Assembly (NCBI GenBank): GCA_029990175.1
Contig: JARKIP010000011.1
Coordinates: 4,092,001-4,156,000 of the forward strand
From: Petunia secreta
Taxonomy: Eukaryota; Streptophyta; Magnoliopsida; Solanales; Solanaceae
Direction of reading: 5' to 3'
DNA: 64,000 nt
Part shown: positions 45,701-56,639 of the stretch, piece by piece
Numbering within the stretch: the stretch's first letter is position 1
How the letters are laid out: each line of letters starts with the position of its first letter
The notes under the pieces: generated by a model
Databases searched by the model: none
Seen by the model: only the letters and a program-made list of their open reading frames with translations
What the model was told of the DNA's origin: nothing
Program-made: the position numbers and the translations under genes

Positions 45701-46327
45701 GTTTTACTATACTTCAAACTGAACCGAAGACTGAAGTACCAAACTGAAGTTTTAAAAAAACGAACCGAACACCGAACATCCACCCTTAGCGGAGAGTTTG
45801 TGGAAATGAGAGAGAAAACTAGGGTTTCAAGGAGTGTGGGTATAATTAAAAAAGGAAGATTGGTTTATGACCATTGGATTAAGTGTTTGGATGGCTAGGA
45901 TTGAGCCACGAAGGCGTGACATGGAACTGACGTGTATAAGTAGTGGAGTGTGAGGTGCATAAGTGTGATGAGTATATATAGTGTATAAAATGGTATAAAA
46001 TAGGTGTAAACGTATATAAAATGCCTATAAAATTACGAAAAATTGATGCTAAAATTAATTAAAGAAGTGTAGAAATATCATTGTGAGATTTAAAATAATT
46101 CTGGGCACTTTGGTTGAAAATAATAGTAATTACAAAATTCGTAATTGATCGTGCAATTTTGTAAATAGTCGTGGCTTGTGCTGATGTCTTTAAAGATAGC
46201 CTAATTGGCGTTCTTGTGCGAAATAAGGATTTTGAATAGGGGTCAAAGTAAAGATAATTGTATGGTTATCAGTGTAATTTTGTCTGAAAATGGCTATTGT
46301 TACGGGAGGGACAAAATTGGATGTCAA
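42736..46327 (-). repeat. Probable 3' LTR of the Tat/Ogre element
   Basis: The minus strand begins TGACATCCAATTTTGTCCC at 46327, right after a polypurine tract; this resembles the U3 start of Tat-type elements I know from Solanaceae. The left end is not resolved because the other LTR is absent. Apart from the MITE candidate at 44862-45787 I see no genes. Plain AT-rich sequence fills 42760-44860 and 45790-46200. Confidence 0.6.
44862..45787. mobile_element. Candidate hAT-like MITE
   Basis: About 920 bp between AGGGGTGGGCACTAAATCG (44867) and the imperfect inverted end ACACCGAACATCCACCCTT (to 45787). Both arms are rich in GTTCGG / CCGAAC motifs, as in hAT-type non-autonomous elements with GGGTGGG ends. 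AGCGGCGA (44854) and AGCGGAGA (45788) may be a decayed 8-bp target duplication. It has no transposase. Confidence 0.5.
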
Positions 46328-46347
46328 GAGCTGCCCCTCTTTGCCCG
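46328..46347 (-). other. Polypurine tract of the Tat/Ogre element
   Basis: The minus strand reads GGGCAAAGAGGGGCAGCTCT directly before the LTR start. Confidence 0.65.
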
Positions 46348-47418
46348 GGGATGATGAAAGAATCTTCGAGCAAAGACGTTGATAGAGCGGCCAATTTTGT
46401 CATGATTCTCGAAGGGTGTATTTTGAAATTGTGAGGGTTTGTGTAGAATGATAGATTGTAAGGTTGCTGTTATGCCAGATTGTGTCCTACAATAAAGGTG
46501 AGATTTTGCAAATAATATTTGTAAGTGTAGAAATTGACTTTCTTGTCGTTGGATCGTCTTGCCAGTGCCTCTCGTAAAGAGACCTATGTGCTTGTCTGCA
46601 CTGCTACTGCCTCCTTGTAAAGAGAACCTACTGCTACTGCCTCTCGTTGTGAGATGTTTGCCTCCTCGTAAAGAGAACCTACTGCTTGTTACTGCTACTG
46701 CCTCCTCGTAAGGAGAAGCCACTGCTTGCCAAGAAAGAGAAAAACTGCTCCTGCCTCCTTGTAATGAGAACCTACTGCTACTGCCTCTCGTCGTGAGATG
46801 TTTTCATGTCGCGTCGGGCTGTGTACCTTGCGAACAAAAATAAAGTGAAGTGAAAATAGGGCGCCATTGTTGTATTTGCAATATTGTTAGGAACCTTTTC
46901 ATGCCTCCGCTTTTATAGTGCCGGCGCTCAAAGAAAAAATTGTGAGTTGCGAGGGGGAAGGTTTGATTTGTTCATTCTTCATTTGCTTCGTGCCGTCTTC
47001 TTTTAGTATCTTTGTAAATAGCAGGACCTTGGTCAAGCTAGTGGGGATGTAAAGAAAAAAAGAAAGAAAATACTGCAAGTATTTGAAAAAAGTTTTGTAA
47101 GAAAATGCGTTTTATTCCACTGAATCGCAGGCTATATTGTATAATACGGGTGCAATATTGCAACCATTGCTTCTCAGACCCTACAAGAACCTTTCTTCGG
47201 TGAAAGTTCTGCCCCAGTTTCTGCACCTTGCCTTCTGTTGAAATTTTTGAGGGGATCTCAAAAGTTCCTTCCCCAAGGTCGATTCTTGTCTGTCCTTTTG
47301 AATTTTTGAGAGGTGCTCAAAAATTTTGCCCCAATGTTTACATCGCGGGGAAAATAAAATTTTTGTAATGATGCGACCAAACCTTGGGTAGTTTGCCTAC
47401 GTATCCCTGCTTGGGGAA
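46348..47418 (-). other. Tat/Ogre 3' untranslated region
   Basis: Over 1 kb with no coding block between the integrase end and the polypurine tract. It includes a minisatellite (46560-46803) and CTCAAAAATTTTGCCCC-like segments that recur (46250s, 47250-47330). Confidence 0.7.
46560..46803. repeat. Irregular minisatellite TGCCTCCTCGTAAAGAGAACCTACTGCTAC
   Basis: About seven imperfect units of roughly 30 bp, at about 46566, 46608, 46637, 46660, 46698, 46754 and 46783. Two long periods are also visible, each ending CTCTCGTYGTGAGATGTTT (46638 and 46784). Confidence 0.85.
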
Positions 47419-48057
47419 TCAGGTCGTAACATAATTCCAGATTACAAGAGACATTGCATACGCAGTAAGGCTATTATCTAGTGCAGGTCTGTAGATATAG
47501 TATCTCTTGACAACGTCTGCATTGATCGATTTCGGCCAAATGTCTCCATCCATTTCTGCTAACACCAAAGCTCCTTCGGTCAGGACTCGGTGAACCATGT
47601 ATAGCCTTTTCCAATTCGGCGCTAACTTGCCTTTTGCTTCTTCTTGATTAGGGAATATCTTTTTTAATACCAGCTGCCCCGGTTCGAAGGGTCTTACCCG
47701 GACTTTCTTGTTAAATGCATTTTCCATTCTTTTCCGATACAACTGCCCATGACATATTGCATTCATTCTTTTACCAACAATGAGTTCTAACTGCTCCATC
47801 CTTCCTTTAATCCATTCAGCGTCTTTCAGTTCTGCTTCCTGAATGATTATTAGAGAAGGTACCTCGACCTCTACGAGTATTAGTGCTTCAGTGCCATAGA
47901 CTAACAGGTAAGGAGTGGCTCCCGTTGATGTCCTTATAGTGGTGCGGTACCCCAATAATGCATACGGTAGACTTTCATGCCATTGCTTTGAATTATCAAT
48001 CATCTTGCGCAAAATTTTCTTGATATTCTTATTGGCTGCCTCATCTGCTAGATTCAT
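47419..48057 (-). pseudogene. Tat/Ogre integrase C-terminal part
   Basis: The minus-strand frame from 48057 covers the end of the integrase core. AANKNIKKILRKMIDNSKQWHESLPYALLGYRTT holds the Glu region, and STGATPYLLVYGTEALI follows. The C-terminal RPFEPGQLVLKK / KLAPNWKRLYMVHRVL domain reaches the stop at 47419. This part is intact for 212 codons but has lost its connection to the N-terminal half. Confidence 0.88.
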
Positions 48058-48652
48058 CTAAGGTCTATATGCAGTAGAATTATGGTGCTTGATCTTGAAA
48101 GTGTCGCAGGGTTCTTTCATCAATTCATTATTCAGATTGGACCCATTATCAGTGATGATAACTCGAGAATACAAAACCAACAGATAATTTTGTCACAGGC
48201 AAAATCTGCTACCACTTTCTTCGTTACTGACTTGTATGACGCGGTTCCACCTATTTGGTAAAGTATTCAATAGCCACTAATATAAACCGATGCCCATTTG
48301 ATGCAACTGGTTCAATTTGTCCTGTAACATCCATTCCCCAGGCGGCGAAAGGCCAAGGTGATCCCATAACATTCAACTCACTTGGAGGTACTCGAATCAT
48401 GTCTCCGTAGACTTGACATTGATGACATCTCGTTGCTTGCTTTATGAAATCATGCTCCATAGTCATCCAGAAATATCCTGCTCTTAAGATCTTCTTTGCG
48501 AGCACGAAACCATTCATGTGTGGGCCGCACGTCCCAGCATGCACTTCTTCCAGCAATCGTGCAGCCTCCTTTGCATCTATGCATCTTAGCAAACCCATAT
48601 CAGGTGTTCTTTTGTATAGGACCTCGCCATTCAGAAAGAAACCACTCGCCAA
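48058..48652 (-). pseudogene. Tat/Ogre integrase N-terminal part
   Basis: The minus strand from 48652 gives the HHCC finger (HAGTCGPHMNG, TRCHQCQVYGD) and the first catalytic Asp (WGMDVTGQ). The frame closes at 48251. From 48250 to 48058 the core continues in broken frames, with stops and a likely frameshift before the second Asp region (NSDNGSNLN-like, near 48140). It is a pseudogene. Confidence 0.85.
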
Positions 48653-48971
48653 TCTCCTTAACGTCTTCTTTTGAAGGCTTGTAGTATTTTCTGGATAAAT
48701 ACTGTCCTTGAGGAAATTCTTGATGTCATGAAACCATGGCTTTCTGTCTGACTCTTCTTCTACATAAAAAAAAATATGCTGGTTGTTCGTTCACTGCTAT
48801 AGGTACTACATCAATGTAGTTCTTATCGGGATGCTGAATCATGGAGGATATGTTAGCTAAGGCGTCTGCACACTCATTTTGTAGCCTAGGCACGTGCCTG
48901 AATTCTATGAACCTCTACTTCAGTTATTTTGTGAACTCCAGATATGGAAATATCTTGGAATTCTTCGCTAT
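48653..48971 (-). other. Linker between RNase H and integrase
   Basis: Tat-type linker remains in broken minus-strand frames, with no separate gene. An A-run at about 48764-48772 may cause one of the shifts. Confidence 0.55.
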
Positions 48972-49280
48972 CTATTCTCCTTGAACGTGATGGATTAACA
49001 TATTGGAATCTCCGATTGCTAATAATTCTTGTATGTTCATGTCTACTGCCAATCTAAGACCCAAGATGCAAGCCTCATATTTTGCCATGTTATTGGTGCA
49101 TGGAAACCTGAGTTTGGATGTGATCGGATAATGTTGGCCCTTCTCGGAAACCAATACTAATCCAATGACTACTCCCTTTATGTTTACCGCTCCATCAAAT
49201 AATAGTCTCCAACCATCGTACTCTTCTGCAATGTCTTCTCTAACGAACATGACCTCATCGTCTGGGAAATAAGTGTGCAA
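48972..49280 (-). pseudogene. Archaeal-type RNase H (aRNH) of the Tat/Ogre element
   Basis: The minus-strand frame from 49280 gives WRLLFDGAVNIKGVVIGLVL (catalytic Asp), then NNMAKYEACILGLRLAVDM (Glu) and LLAIGDSNMLIHHVQGE (Asp). This RVT_3-type domain is a second RNase H, acquired by the Tat clade and placed between the Ty3-type RNase H and integrase. All three acidic positions are visible. The domain is about 100 codons, slightly truncated at its C-terminus where the frame stops. Confidence 0.88.
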
Positions 49281-49290
49281 AGGCTCTTAG

Positions 49291-49640
49291 TCATCGCCCA
49301 CAGGATTCTCGGCCGTGTGATCTACTAAGGCTTGAGCTTTCATCGCCTTCTGAGTGAATGCAAAATTCACTCAGTAACATTTTTTTGGCTAACTTCCCGA
49401 TGGGCATTGACTTTTGGAAGATATACTTAAGAGGGTCCATTCTTGATATCAACAGGTTACCTAGGATGCCAGGTAGTGTCTCAGATTTTGTGCTACCCAG
49501 GTCAATGCACAGCAGGTGCACTCCAGTAATGTGTATTTAGCCTCGCAAGGAGTGAACTTTTTCCTCAGATAATAGATCACCCATTATTTTCTTTCTTGAG
49601 TCATGCTGCCCCAGTACACATCCAAATGCTGAATCTACCA
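49291..49640 (-). pseudogene. Ty3-type RNase H remains of the Tat/Ogre element
   Basis: From about 49640 the minus strand shows the RNase H start (LILYLSVVDSAFGCVLGQHD; the first catalytic Asp appears to be Val-Asp shifted or replaced). A stop at 49537 follows. Fragments near 49521-49430 (MHLLCIDLGSTKSETLPGIL, MDPLKYIFQKSMPIGKLAKK) cover the remainder. Frames change at least twice. Confidence 0.7.
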
Positions 49641-50688
49641 CAGACAGGTACAATATCAAAGGTCGCCCGAGTTCGGGCTGAACTAGCACGGGCGGGCCAG
49701 ACAGATACTCGTTTATCCTATCGAATACTTTCTGGCAGTCTTCTGTCCACTCAATCGCTGCATCTTTCTTTAGTAATTTAATGATCGGCTCACAGATGAT
49801 GGTGGATTGAGCTATGAATCGATTGATGTAATTAAGGCATCCCAAGAAACTCATGGCTTCCTTTTTACTCTTTGGCGGTGGCAATTCTATGATGGCTTTG
49901 ATCTTAGCTGGATCTAACTCAATGCCTCTTCTGTTGACTATGAAACCCAGTAACTTTCTTGCTGGAACACTAAAGGCACACTTTGCTGGATTCAGCTTCA
50001 ACTTAAATATACGCAAACGATTGATGAACTTGCGCGGTATTATCCAGATGCTCCAAGCTTCTTCTTGACTTGATAATCATGTCATCCATATATACCTTGA
50101 TCTCCTTATGCATCAAATCATGGAACATGGTAGTCATCGCGCTTATGTAAGTAGCTCAGGCATTCTTAAATAGAAAGGCATCACTTTGTAGCAGTAGGTT
50201 CCCCAAAAAGTAGCGAAAGCTGTCTTTTCTGCACCCTCCTCATCCATAAGTACTTGATGATAGCCTGCGAAGCAGTCTACGAAGGATTGTGTCTCATGAT
50301 TTGCACAATTATCAATCAAGAAGTGTATATTTGGCAAAGGAAAGTCATCCTTTGGGCTTTGTTTGTTCATGTCTCGACAATCTACACAAATTCTGATTTT
50401 CCCATCTTTCTTTGGCACTGGGATGATGTTGGCCAACCAAGTCGGGTATTTGACTGTTTTCAAGATCCCTGCATTGAGTTGTTTTGTTAGCTCTTCTCCA
50501 ATTTTCACTAGAGTTGATGATTTGATAGTCCGAGCCTTTTGCTTGACTGGCGGAAAGCCTGAATGGAAGGGTAGTTTGTGTGCCACAACATCCGTTCTTA
50601 TGTTGGTCATGTCATCATACAAATACATCCTCATACTTTCTGAGGAATTCAATATAATTCTCTCTGACTTCTGGAGTGAGATGCACAC
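49641..50688 (-). pseudogene. Tat/Ogre reverse transcriptase
   Basis: The minus strand from 50688 gives the RT start: PPVKQKARTIKSS, EELTKQLNAGILKTVKYPTWLANIIPVPKKDGKIRICVDCRDMNKQSPKDDFPLPN, then AGYHQVLMDEEGAEKTAF. The frame breaks near 50160. The catalytic VYMDDMIIKSR lies at about 50085-50053. The thumb and connection (KLNPAKCAFSVPARKLLGFIV, AMSFLGCLNYINRFIAQ) run from 50016. CVDC replaces the usual CVDY. Catalytic Asp pair intact; the ORF is not. Confidence 0.9.
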
Positions 50689-52080
50689 TAATTCTCGTCT
50701 CTTTCACCATTTTATCATCACCCAGATTTACCACTTCTGTCTCTTCTAAATTCGGTTTAGGCTTATTTTCAAATCTCTCAATTTCTTCTTGTTTTGCATC
50801 ATCAAACTCATCATAATCAAGATCAGATTCCTTAAACTCAGTGGTTTCATTACACGTTGCAGTCGTGGATTCAATGCAATTATTAGTTTAAATGCTGAAA
50901 AATAAAATAGTGCGTAATTAAAGGGTTAAAAATAAAATAAAAGAGAAAAATAACAATGCTTTTATTTATGAATCCTTGCAAAACGACGTTTGTAGGGAGA
51001 CATGTTAAAGAGGAAAATGCAAATCCAACGACTCGAGGTCGGGTTTTATTTAGAAAGCATGAAAAAAAAATTGATCCCCCAGCTCTGCCTAGGTCCACGA
51101 TATGCTCGGGCCAGGTTGCTGGTCCAATTGTTCAGTGCAACTCCATATTCAGCTTTTGTAAGACCAGGAGGTTCAACATGCTCTTCGAGGATCATACATC
51201 AGTCTTCGTCAGATACGAACAGCTTCTGCATGCCTGCTAGTAAATCCTCTTCATCATCAACAGCTTTTGACTCATCCTCTCTTGTGGTAGATACCTCCCC
51301 CTTGATACTGTCTAAGAAACCAGATGAAACAAAAACATGCAGCATAGATTTGACAAATCTTTTATAGTACTTCAAAACTAACGGGGCTTTTCCATACCCT
51401 TCTCGTAAGTCACGAAGTACCCAATGCCAGATTTTTCCTCGTCGGGTCTTATCACAATTTAAATGGGCTCTGCCATGCCATCTAAGTTTTGCCCAAACCT
51501 TTTCCTGGTTCATAACCTTTCCTCAACATGATTCCTATCACCCAATCTTCGGGCCACTTTGCAGGTTGCGGGAGTATGTATGGTTCCTCAATCTCCTCGG
51601 GCTCAGGTGCGGGTATCTTAGGTATCCACACTTGCCTTCCTCTTATTTCTCTAGAAATGCTTTCCTAGTCAGGACGCGCATTTGTTGGGTACACAGGCTG
51701 TGCCTTGGCAAATATGGTTTCACAAAACTCCCTTGAAGGAATGCCCCAATCAGATATCACATGCTCCTAGTCCAGGTCTCTCCCTTCATAGCCTTTGCCT
51801 CGACCATCCCATTAAGCACTGTAAAAAATTTTCTTCTTTTTAGTCCCTTCCGGTGCGTTGACAAGTTTAGGAGCGAAATGTGCGGAATACCCTCCTTGAA
51901 CTGTGTCAATGTTCCTCCTATAACCATTTTGGTTCCACTTCTTGTTGTGATTCTTGCGATACTCTCCTCGACTACTATGCACTACTCCCACTAGCTTTAC
52001 AGTGGAGAAAGTTTGCCTATCCAGAGTGCTTCCCTCGTTTGCTGGTATAGTTTACTCATTAGATAGAGTTGCTTCCTTCA
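50689..52080 (-). other. Protease-RT interval of the Tat/Ogre element
   Basis: About 1.4 kb without an intact domain. Minus-strand fragments include an acidic Glu/Asp-rich stretch (50750-50880) and NQEKVWAKLRWHGRAHLNCDKT (51510-51440). Ogre elements carry an intron between protease and RT; one could lie here but no donor/acceptor pair is certain. Confidence 0.6.
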
Positions 52081-52587
52081 TCAAATACTACAACCTCTTT
52101 GGTTTCCCACACGAATTTTTCCATTTAGTGTAGAGGGAACCGCCCCAGCCATGTGGATCCAAGGTCTTCCAAGCAGCAAATTATATGAGGCTGAAATGTC
52201 CATGACATGAAACTCAACAGTGAACTCAACAGGTCCCACCATGGTGGTCAAGTCGATCTCCCAAATAGTGCTTCTTTGTGAACCGTCGAACGCCATCACC
52301 TTCATGTCACTTTCTCTGATCTCGCTTTGGTCAGTTCCCATCCTTTTCAAAGTGATGCACGGGCATATGTTCAGGCCAGATCCTCCATCAATCAAGACTC
52401 TTCCTACGAACCAATCTTTGCAATTGATAGTGCTGTGCAAAGCCTTGTTATGCCCGAGTCCCTCTGGTGGCAGCTCATCTTCGTGGAAAGTGATTCGGTT
52501 GGATTCCATGACTTGGAAAACCATGCTAGCCAGATCCTCAACGGTGGTGTTTGCTGGTACGTGTGCTTCGTCTAACACCTTTATCAA
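52081..52587 (-). pseudogene. Tat/Ogre aspartic protease
   Basis: The minus-strand frame from 52587 is 168 codons. The active site is RVLIDGGSGLNICP; D-G-G-S in place of D-T/S-G is usual in Tat elements. The second conserved part is SYNLLLGRPWIHMAGAVPSTL. Upstream is ALHSTINCKDWFVGR, also typical. It is open throughout, but joined to the preceding region only through a frameshift near 52590. Confidence 0.9.
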
Positions 52588-53110
52588 AGCATTTCAGTGA
52601 CTCTCTGATTTCTAAAGCAGTGCCAGAACAGAGATTTGTGCCAGAGTTTTTGCCTAAATGTTCGACCACAGGATACCCTTTTGCGTGAACTTTCTTCCAT
52701 AACTCTTCGGACTCTTTTTCGCCGATCCCTCTTTTTCTGAGCTCCCTGCCCAGATTCTCGGGAGTATAGATCCTTCCACTTCTTGTCATTCCCTGTGCTG
52801 CAATAGTTTCTACCACCGTCTTTTCTTTCTTCTCTGCTTCATATTCCCATGGTACTACTCTGTTGTTGTAGGGAGGGACTACATCCACATAGAACTTCGG
52901 AGCCACTTCCAGTTAGATAGGACCCGGTGACTTGGCAGCTTGGGCAATGGAAGCAGATGCTGGTGCAACTTCTTGTGCCTTGACAATGGTTCTTTCTAAG
53001 TTGAAATCCCCATATAGTTCGATCAAATTTACCCTATTGTCTCCATGATCGGGTAGAGGATTATTGTGCATATTTAGTGCCTTCAAGTGTATCACCTTTT
53101 GATCGATCAA
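52588..53110 (-). pseudogene. Tat/Ogre gag-protease linker
   Basis: Minus-strand pieces: NLIELYGDFNLERTIVKAQEV (about 53060-52985), then VVPWEYEAEKKEKTVVETIAAQGMTRSGRIYTPENL (52860s-52750). The second is the conserved pre-protease stretch of the Tat clade. A stop lies near 52913. Confidence 0.75.
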
Positions 53111-54561
53111 GTCTTGTAGTTTTTCTATTAAAGCAAAGCATCTCTCAATGTCATGGCCAGGCCCTCTAGAGTGGTAGGCACAGGTTTATGATTGATTAAA
53201 GAACGATGAAATCTTGTCAGGCATCTTAAATGGAATGGGATTTATATGGCCTGCTTCATTGAGTCTTTCAAATAATTGAGTTTGGGATTCAGCCAAAGCG
53301 GTGTACTTTCTTCTAGGTTTTTGGTTGTTATATGGGCGAGGTCTTGGTGAGTAGGTGTTGGTGTTTCTGTAGTTTGGGTTTGGTGAGTATGGTAGTCTTT
53401 GTGGAGGTGGGTTTTGGAAGGCAGGTTGTGTGTTGTATAGTGGGTAATTGGGTGATGGTGGATCATATAGGTATGAAGGAAGTGGTGTTTGGTAATAGTG
53501 GTTTTGGGTAGGAGTATGGTCGAGGGAGGCAGTGACGAAAGAGGCATCGTCTTTCTTTTTCTTGGTTATTCCTGTACTACCAGTTTGCAATGCCTTGTTA
53601 GTAGCTTGCAATGCGGCAAAGCTAAAAATCCTTCCAGTTTTCAATCCATCTTCAACAATGTCACCTATCTTGATCAAATCTCCAAACTTTTTATCCTACA
53701 TGTTCAATATCTTGTCGAAGTACACGTCCTCTTGTATGAGGATAAAGGTAGCAACTATCTCCTCCATCTTGTGGAAAATTTTCTGAAGGTTTCAGTAGGC
53801 TTTTTCTTCAGCTTCTCCAAATAGAATCAATCAGGCATGGCATCAGTGTTATGCCCAAAACTGTCAACAAAATCTCCAGCCATTGCTTTCCAACTACTCC
53901 ACTTCTTTGACTAATGTTTGGAATACCATGTTAGGGCGTCATATGTTAGACTACGGTTGAACAACTGCATCCGGATTCTTTTATCATGTTCAACCCAAAC
54001 CATCTTGTCACAGTAAGACCTTAAGTGAGCCATCGGGTCACCGCTACCATCGAGCACATTGAACTTGGGTATCTTGTAGCCGTCGAGCAACATCAGATTA
54101 GGATAAAGGCACAGGTCTTTGTAAGTCAAGCCCCTAGTCTCCTTGGATACTTTAAACTGCTTAAACTTTTCTACCAACCATTTGATTTATTCCTTGGTGG
54201 CGTCTGAATCTTCCCCTGTCCATACATACATATCATGATCTTTGGTGGGTGAGGCAACAAGTTTGGTTTCAGCAGTAGAGGTGGGGAATGAAGTGGTGAG
54301 GTTGTTTTGTGGTGCTTTTGGTGGTGCGACATAGGTGGGGTATGGGATGTCTTTCTCGGGAAATAGGGGATCTTTGCCGTGAGGGCGGGTAGGTTTGTTT
54401 GGGCCAGTAGTTCCATCAGCATAGGCAGGGTGGATTCAATTCTCCAGCTCAAACAACCTTTGTTCTAACTTTGCATACTCCTCGACCGTACCCTGCTTTC
54501 CAGGAGTTCCTCCAATAATAGAGTTAGTAGTATTTCCGTCAAATTTGTCAAACTCAGCCAT
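53111..54561 (-). pseudogene. Tat/Ogre gag
   Basis: Start ATG 54561 on the minus strand (MAEFDKFDGNTTNSIIGG), then a coiled start (EEYAKLEQRLFELEN) and a stop near 54434. A Pro/Thr-rich segment follows, then the gag core: YPNLMLLDGYKIPKFNVLDGSGDPMAHLRSYCDKMVWV (about 54110-54000) and LTYDALTWYSKH at 53911. Frames change here. The C-terminal part (53677-53186) is Asn/Pro/Tyr-rich and ends KMPDKISSFFNQS. No zinc knuckle is seen, which fits many Tat elements. At least four breaks. Confidence 0.85.
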
Positions 54562-55426
54562 GATATTTCATCTCGTTCTTGTCCTTGTAGGTAAAGGGAA
54601 GGTGTTGAAATTGACCCTCATATGCGATCATGTCCTATTATGCAGGGGACCTCTTTTATTCCAGAGGTAGGTCTATCGATGATTTAAAGTATTGTTTGTG
54701 CCGAGTATGTCGTTTCTCTGCTTAGGAATAATAAAAAAAAATCTATAAACCCAAAAACAAAGAAATTTTATTTGATTTGCTTGCCTTTTCTAAGCTCTCC
54801 GGTGGAGGGATTATAAATATTTCCATACGATCCTTCCCATCACGCATGTCACCCAAAGCTTTTGTAAGAACTCGCAAATCTCCATTCCCATTGTTCCCTT
54901 CTCTGCCATGGGTACCGTTTTGAAATACTCTACTCAACCTTTGAGGAGATCTTGTAAGCTTCTGCGACTTGCCTAGTTGCCAGTGTCTTGTTCATCCAAA
55001 ACTTGCCTTCGTCCCCTTTAATCTTGTCCTTGTGTTGCCTTATCATTTCCCTCTCTTGTGTTGCTCTTAGTTCTTTTCTCTTTTGTTCAAGCTTATTTTG
55101 CATCCTTTTGTACTTTTATTCGAGACTTAGAGCTTCAGCTATCCTTTTCAGGGTGGTCTTTGATCGAAATCTCTTTCTATCCTCTTCGAGCTAATGAGGA
55201 TAGGCCAGGGCGGTGCCAGGACTCACCCTGTTGTCTCGACTGGGACAAAACTGTACAGTTGCTCTCTTTTCCCACATTATTAGTATTGCATCTACCATTG
55301 GGCGTTCAACGTCACTCATGTCAGCATTGAGACTCCTTCCTTTTGTCTGTTGAGGGAGCTGTTGTGTCATTCCTACTTGCTTGAGGATTCTTAAGGAAAT
55401 ATAATTACGAGTCCCTCGGAACCCGA
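54562..55426 (-). pseudogene. C-terminal coil and spacer after ORF1
   Basis: Broken minus-strand frames with charged, helix-prone sequence (NKLEQKRKELRATQEREMIRQHKD near 55080-55010) and a possible end MRDGKDRMEIFIIPPPESLE (54840s-54790). It fits the coiled tail of ORF1 and the spacer before gag. Confidence 0.55.
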
Positions 55427-56248
55427 TTAGTGTCTAGAATGTATCGTCTTGACCTGCACAGAGACAGTAAAACAAGCACAATTTTTTATCACCCACTGCA
55501 CACATTGCAACTTCTCAAACTTGGTGTACCACCCATGCATGCCTATAGGTTTTGTCCATGGTACAACGTCCATTATGCGAATACCGTGTGTAGTGATACC
55601 ATCGATCCTTAGCGCCCCTGGTGCGAATGAGCTTATTGCAATCTTATGTAGGTGTTCCATCAACCATATCTGTAGCAGGAAGTTGCACCCTTTAAAGAAG
55701 TCTGCTCCCTTTGTACACTTGGTTAAATCTCTATAAATGTCTCCCCCGATCATCGGAACCAAACTTGCTTGACGCCTGTGAGCACCTCTTTGCAAACCTT
55801 CAACTACCCATCCCATCCTTATGTCGATCTTTCCTTCTTTTTCGGGAAAAATTACGCTTCCCAGAAAAGTATTGGTGAAATCTATAGATTCGGTCCTTTC
55901 CCAATCTTGGATTCCTGATGCCCCTTGCACATTGTGCCGAACAGTCAAGTCTCCAAATTTAGAAGTTCGAAGAACGGTACATATGGGAACTTGTAGAAGT
56001 TCGAAGAATTCTCTAGGTTGCACTTCCTGAGGGTAAATGATGGTTTCGGACCCGGGTGTCAACCCTGCTAAGCCTCCAATTTCTTCCAAAATTGGTGCCA
56101 ATTCTATGCTATTGAAGTGAAACACCGCTTTTTTGTAGTCCCAAAAATGTGAAGCCGCTTCAACTAACCCGGGTATCGCTGTGTGCCCCATAAGGGATAC
56201 CAGGTCTCCCAACATATTCCTGACACGCACTCTGCTAGACACAACCAA
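55427..56248 (-). pseudogene. ORF1 of the Tat/Ogre element (DUF7745-like)
   Basis: The minus-strand frame from 56248 is 273 codons, with VRVRNMLGDLVSLMGHTAIPGLVEAASHFW, HFNSIELAPILEEIGGLAGLTP and later FKGCNFLLQIWLMEHLHKI. This protein type (annotated as DUF7745 in plant genomes) is encoded before gag in Ogre-like elements; its function is unknown. The block is open but shorter than the usual ORF1, since the C-terminal half is lost or scattered (54562-55426). Confidence 0.8.
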
Positions 56249-56639
56249 GTCATCTCACCAAAGCCTGATCAGATAGGGAGTTTGGAAGACAATATGAAAA
56301 TGAAGTGTACCTCTTCCAGCAATAGTCTGAAAAAAAACAAAATAAAAAGACCAAAATAATCCTATTGTTTTGACCACATCCAAGCAAAGTATCAATATTT
56401 GGCGCAAACATTTCTTCAATCCATGTAGAGATGCAAATTTGTCATTTTCGGGTCATGGACCCTTTCGACGTTTGGACAAGGTTACTAATGGACTATGACG
56501 TGCCAAGGACGTCTAGCCTTCCTAGGATTATCATGATGCAAAAGAAAATAAGTACGCATTTTGTTGCAATTTCTTATAATTTTCCCCAAACTAACTTTAA
56601 AAGTTCAATACATGAAGACTCTTTTGAGAACGTAAAATG
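56249..56639 (-). other. Spacer within ORF1 region
   Basis: Stops in all minus-strand frames. No feature recognised. Confidence 0.5.
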
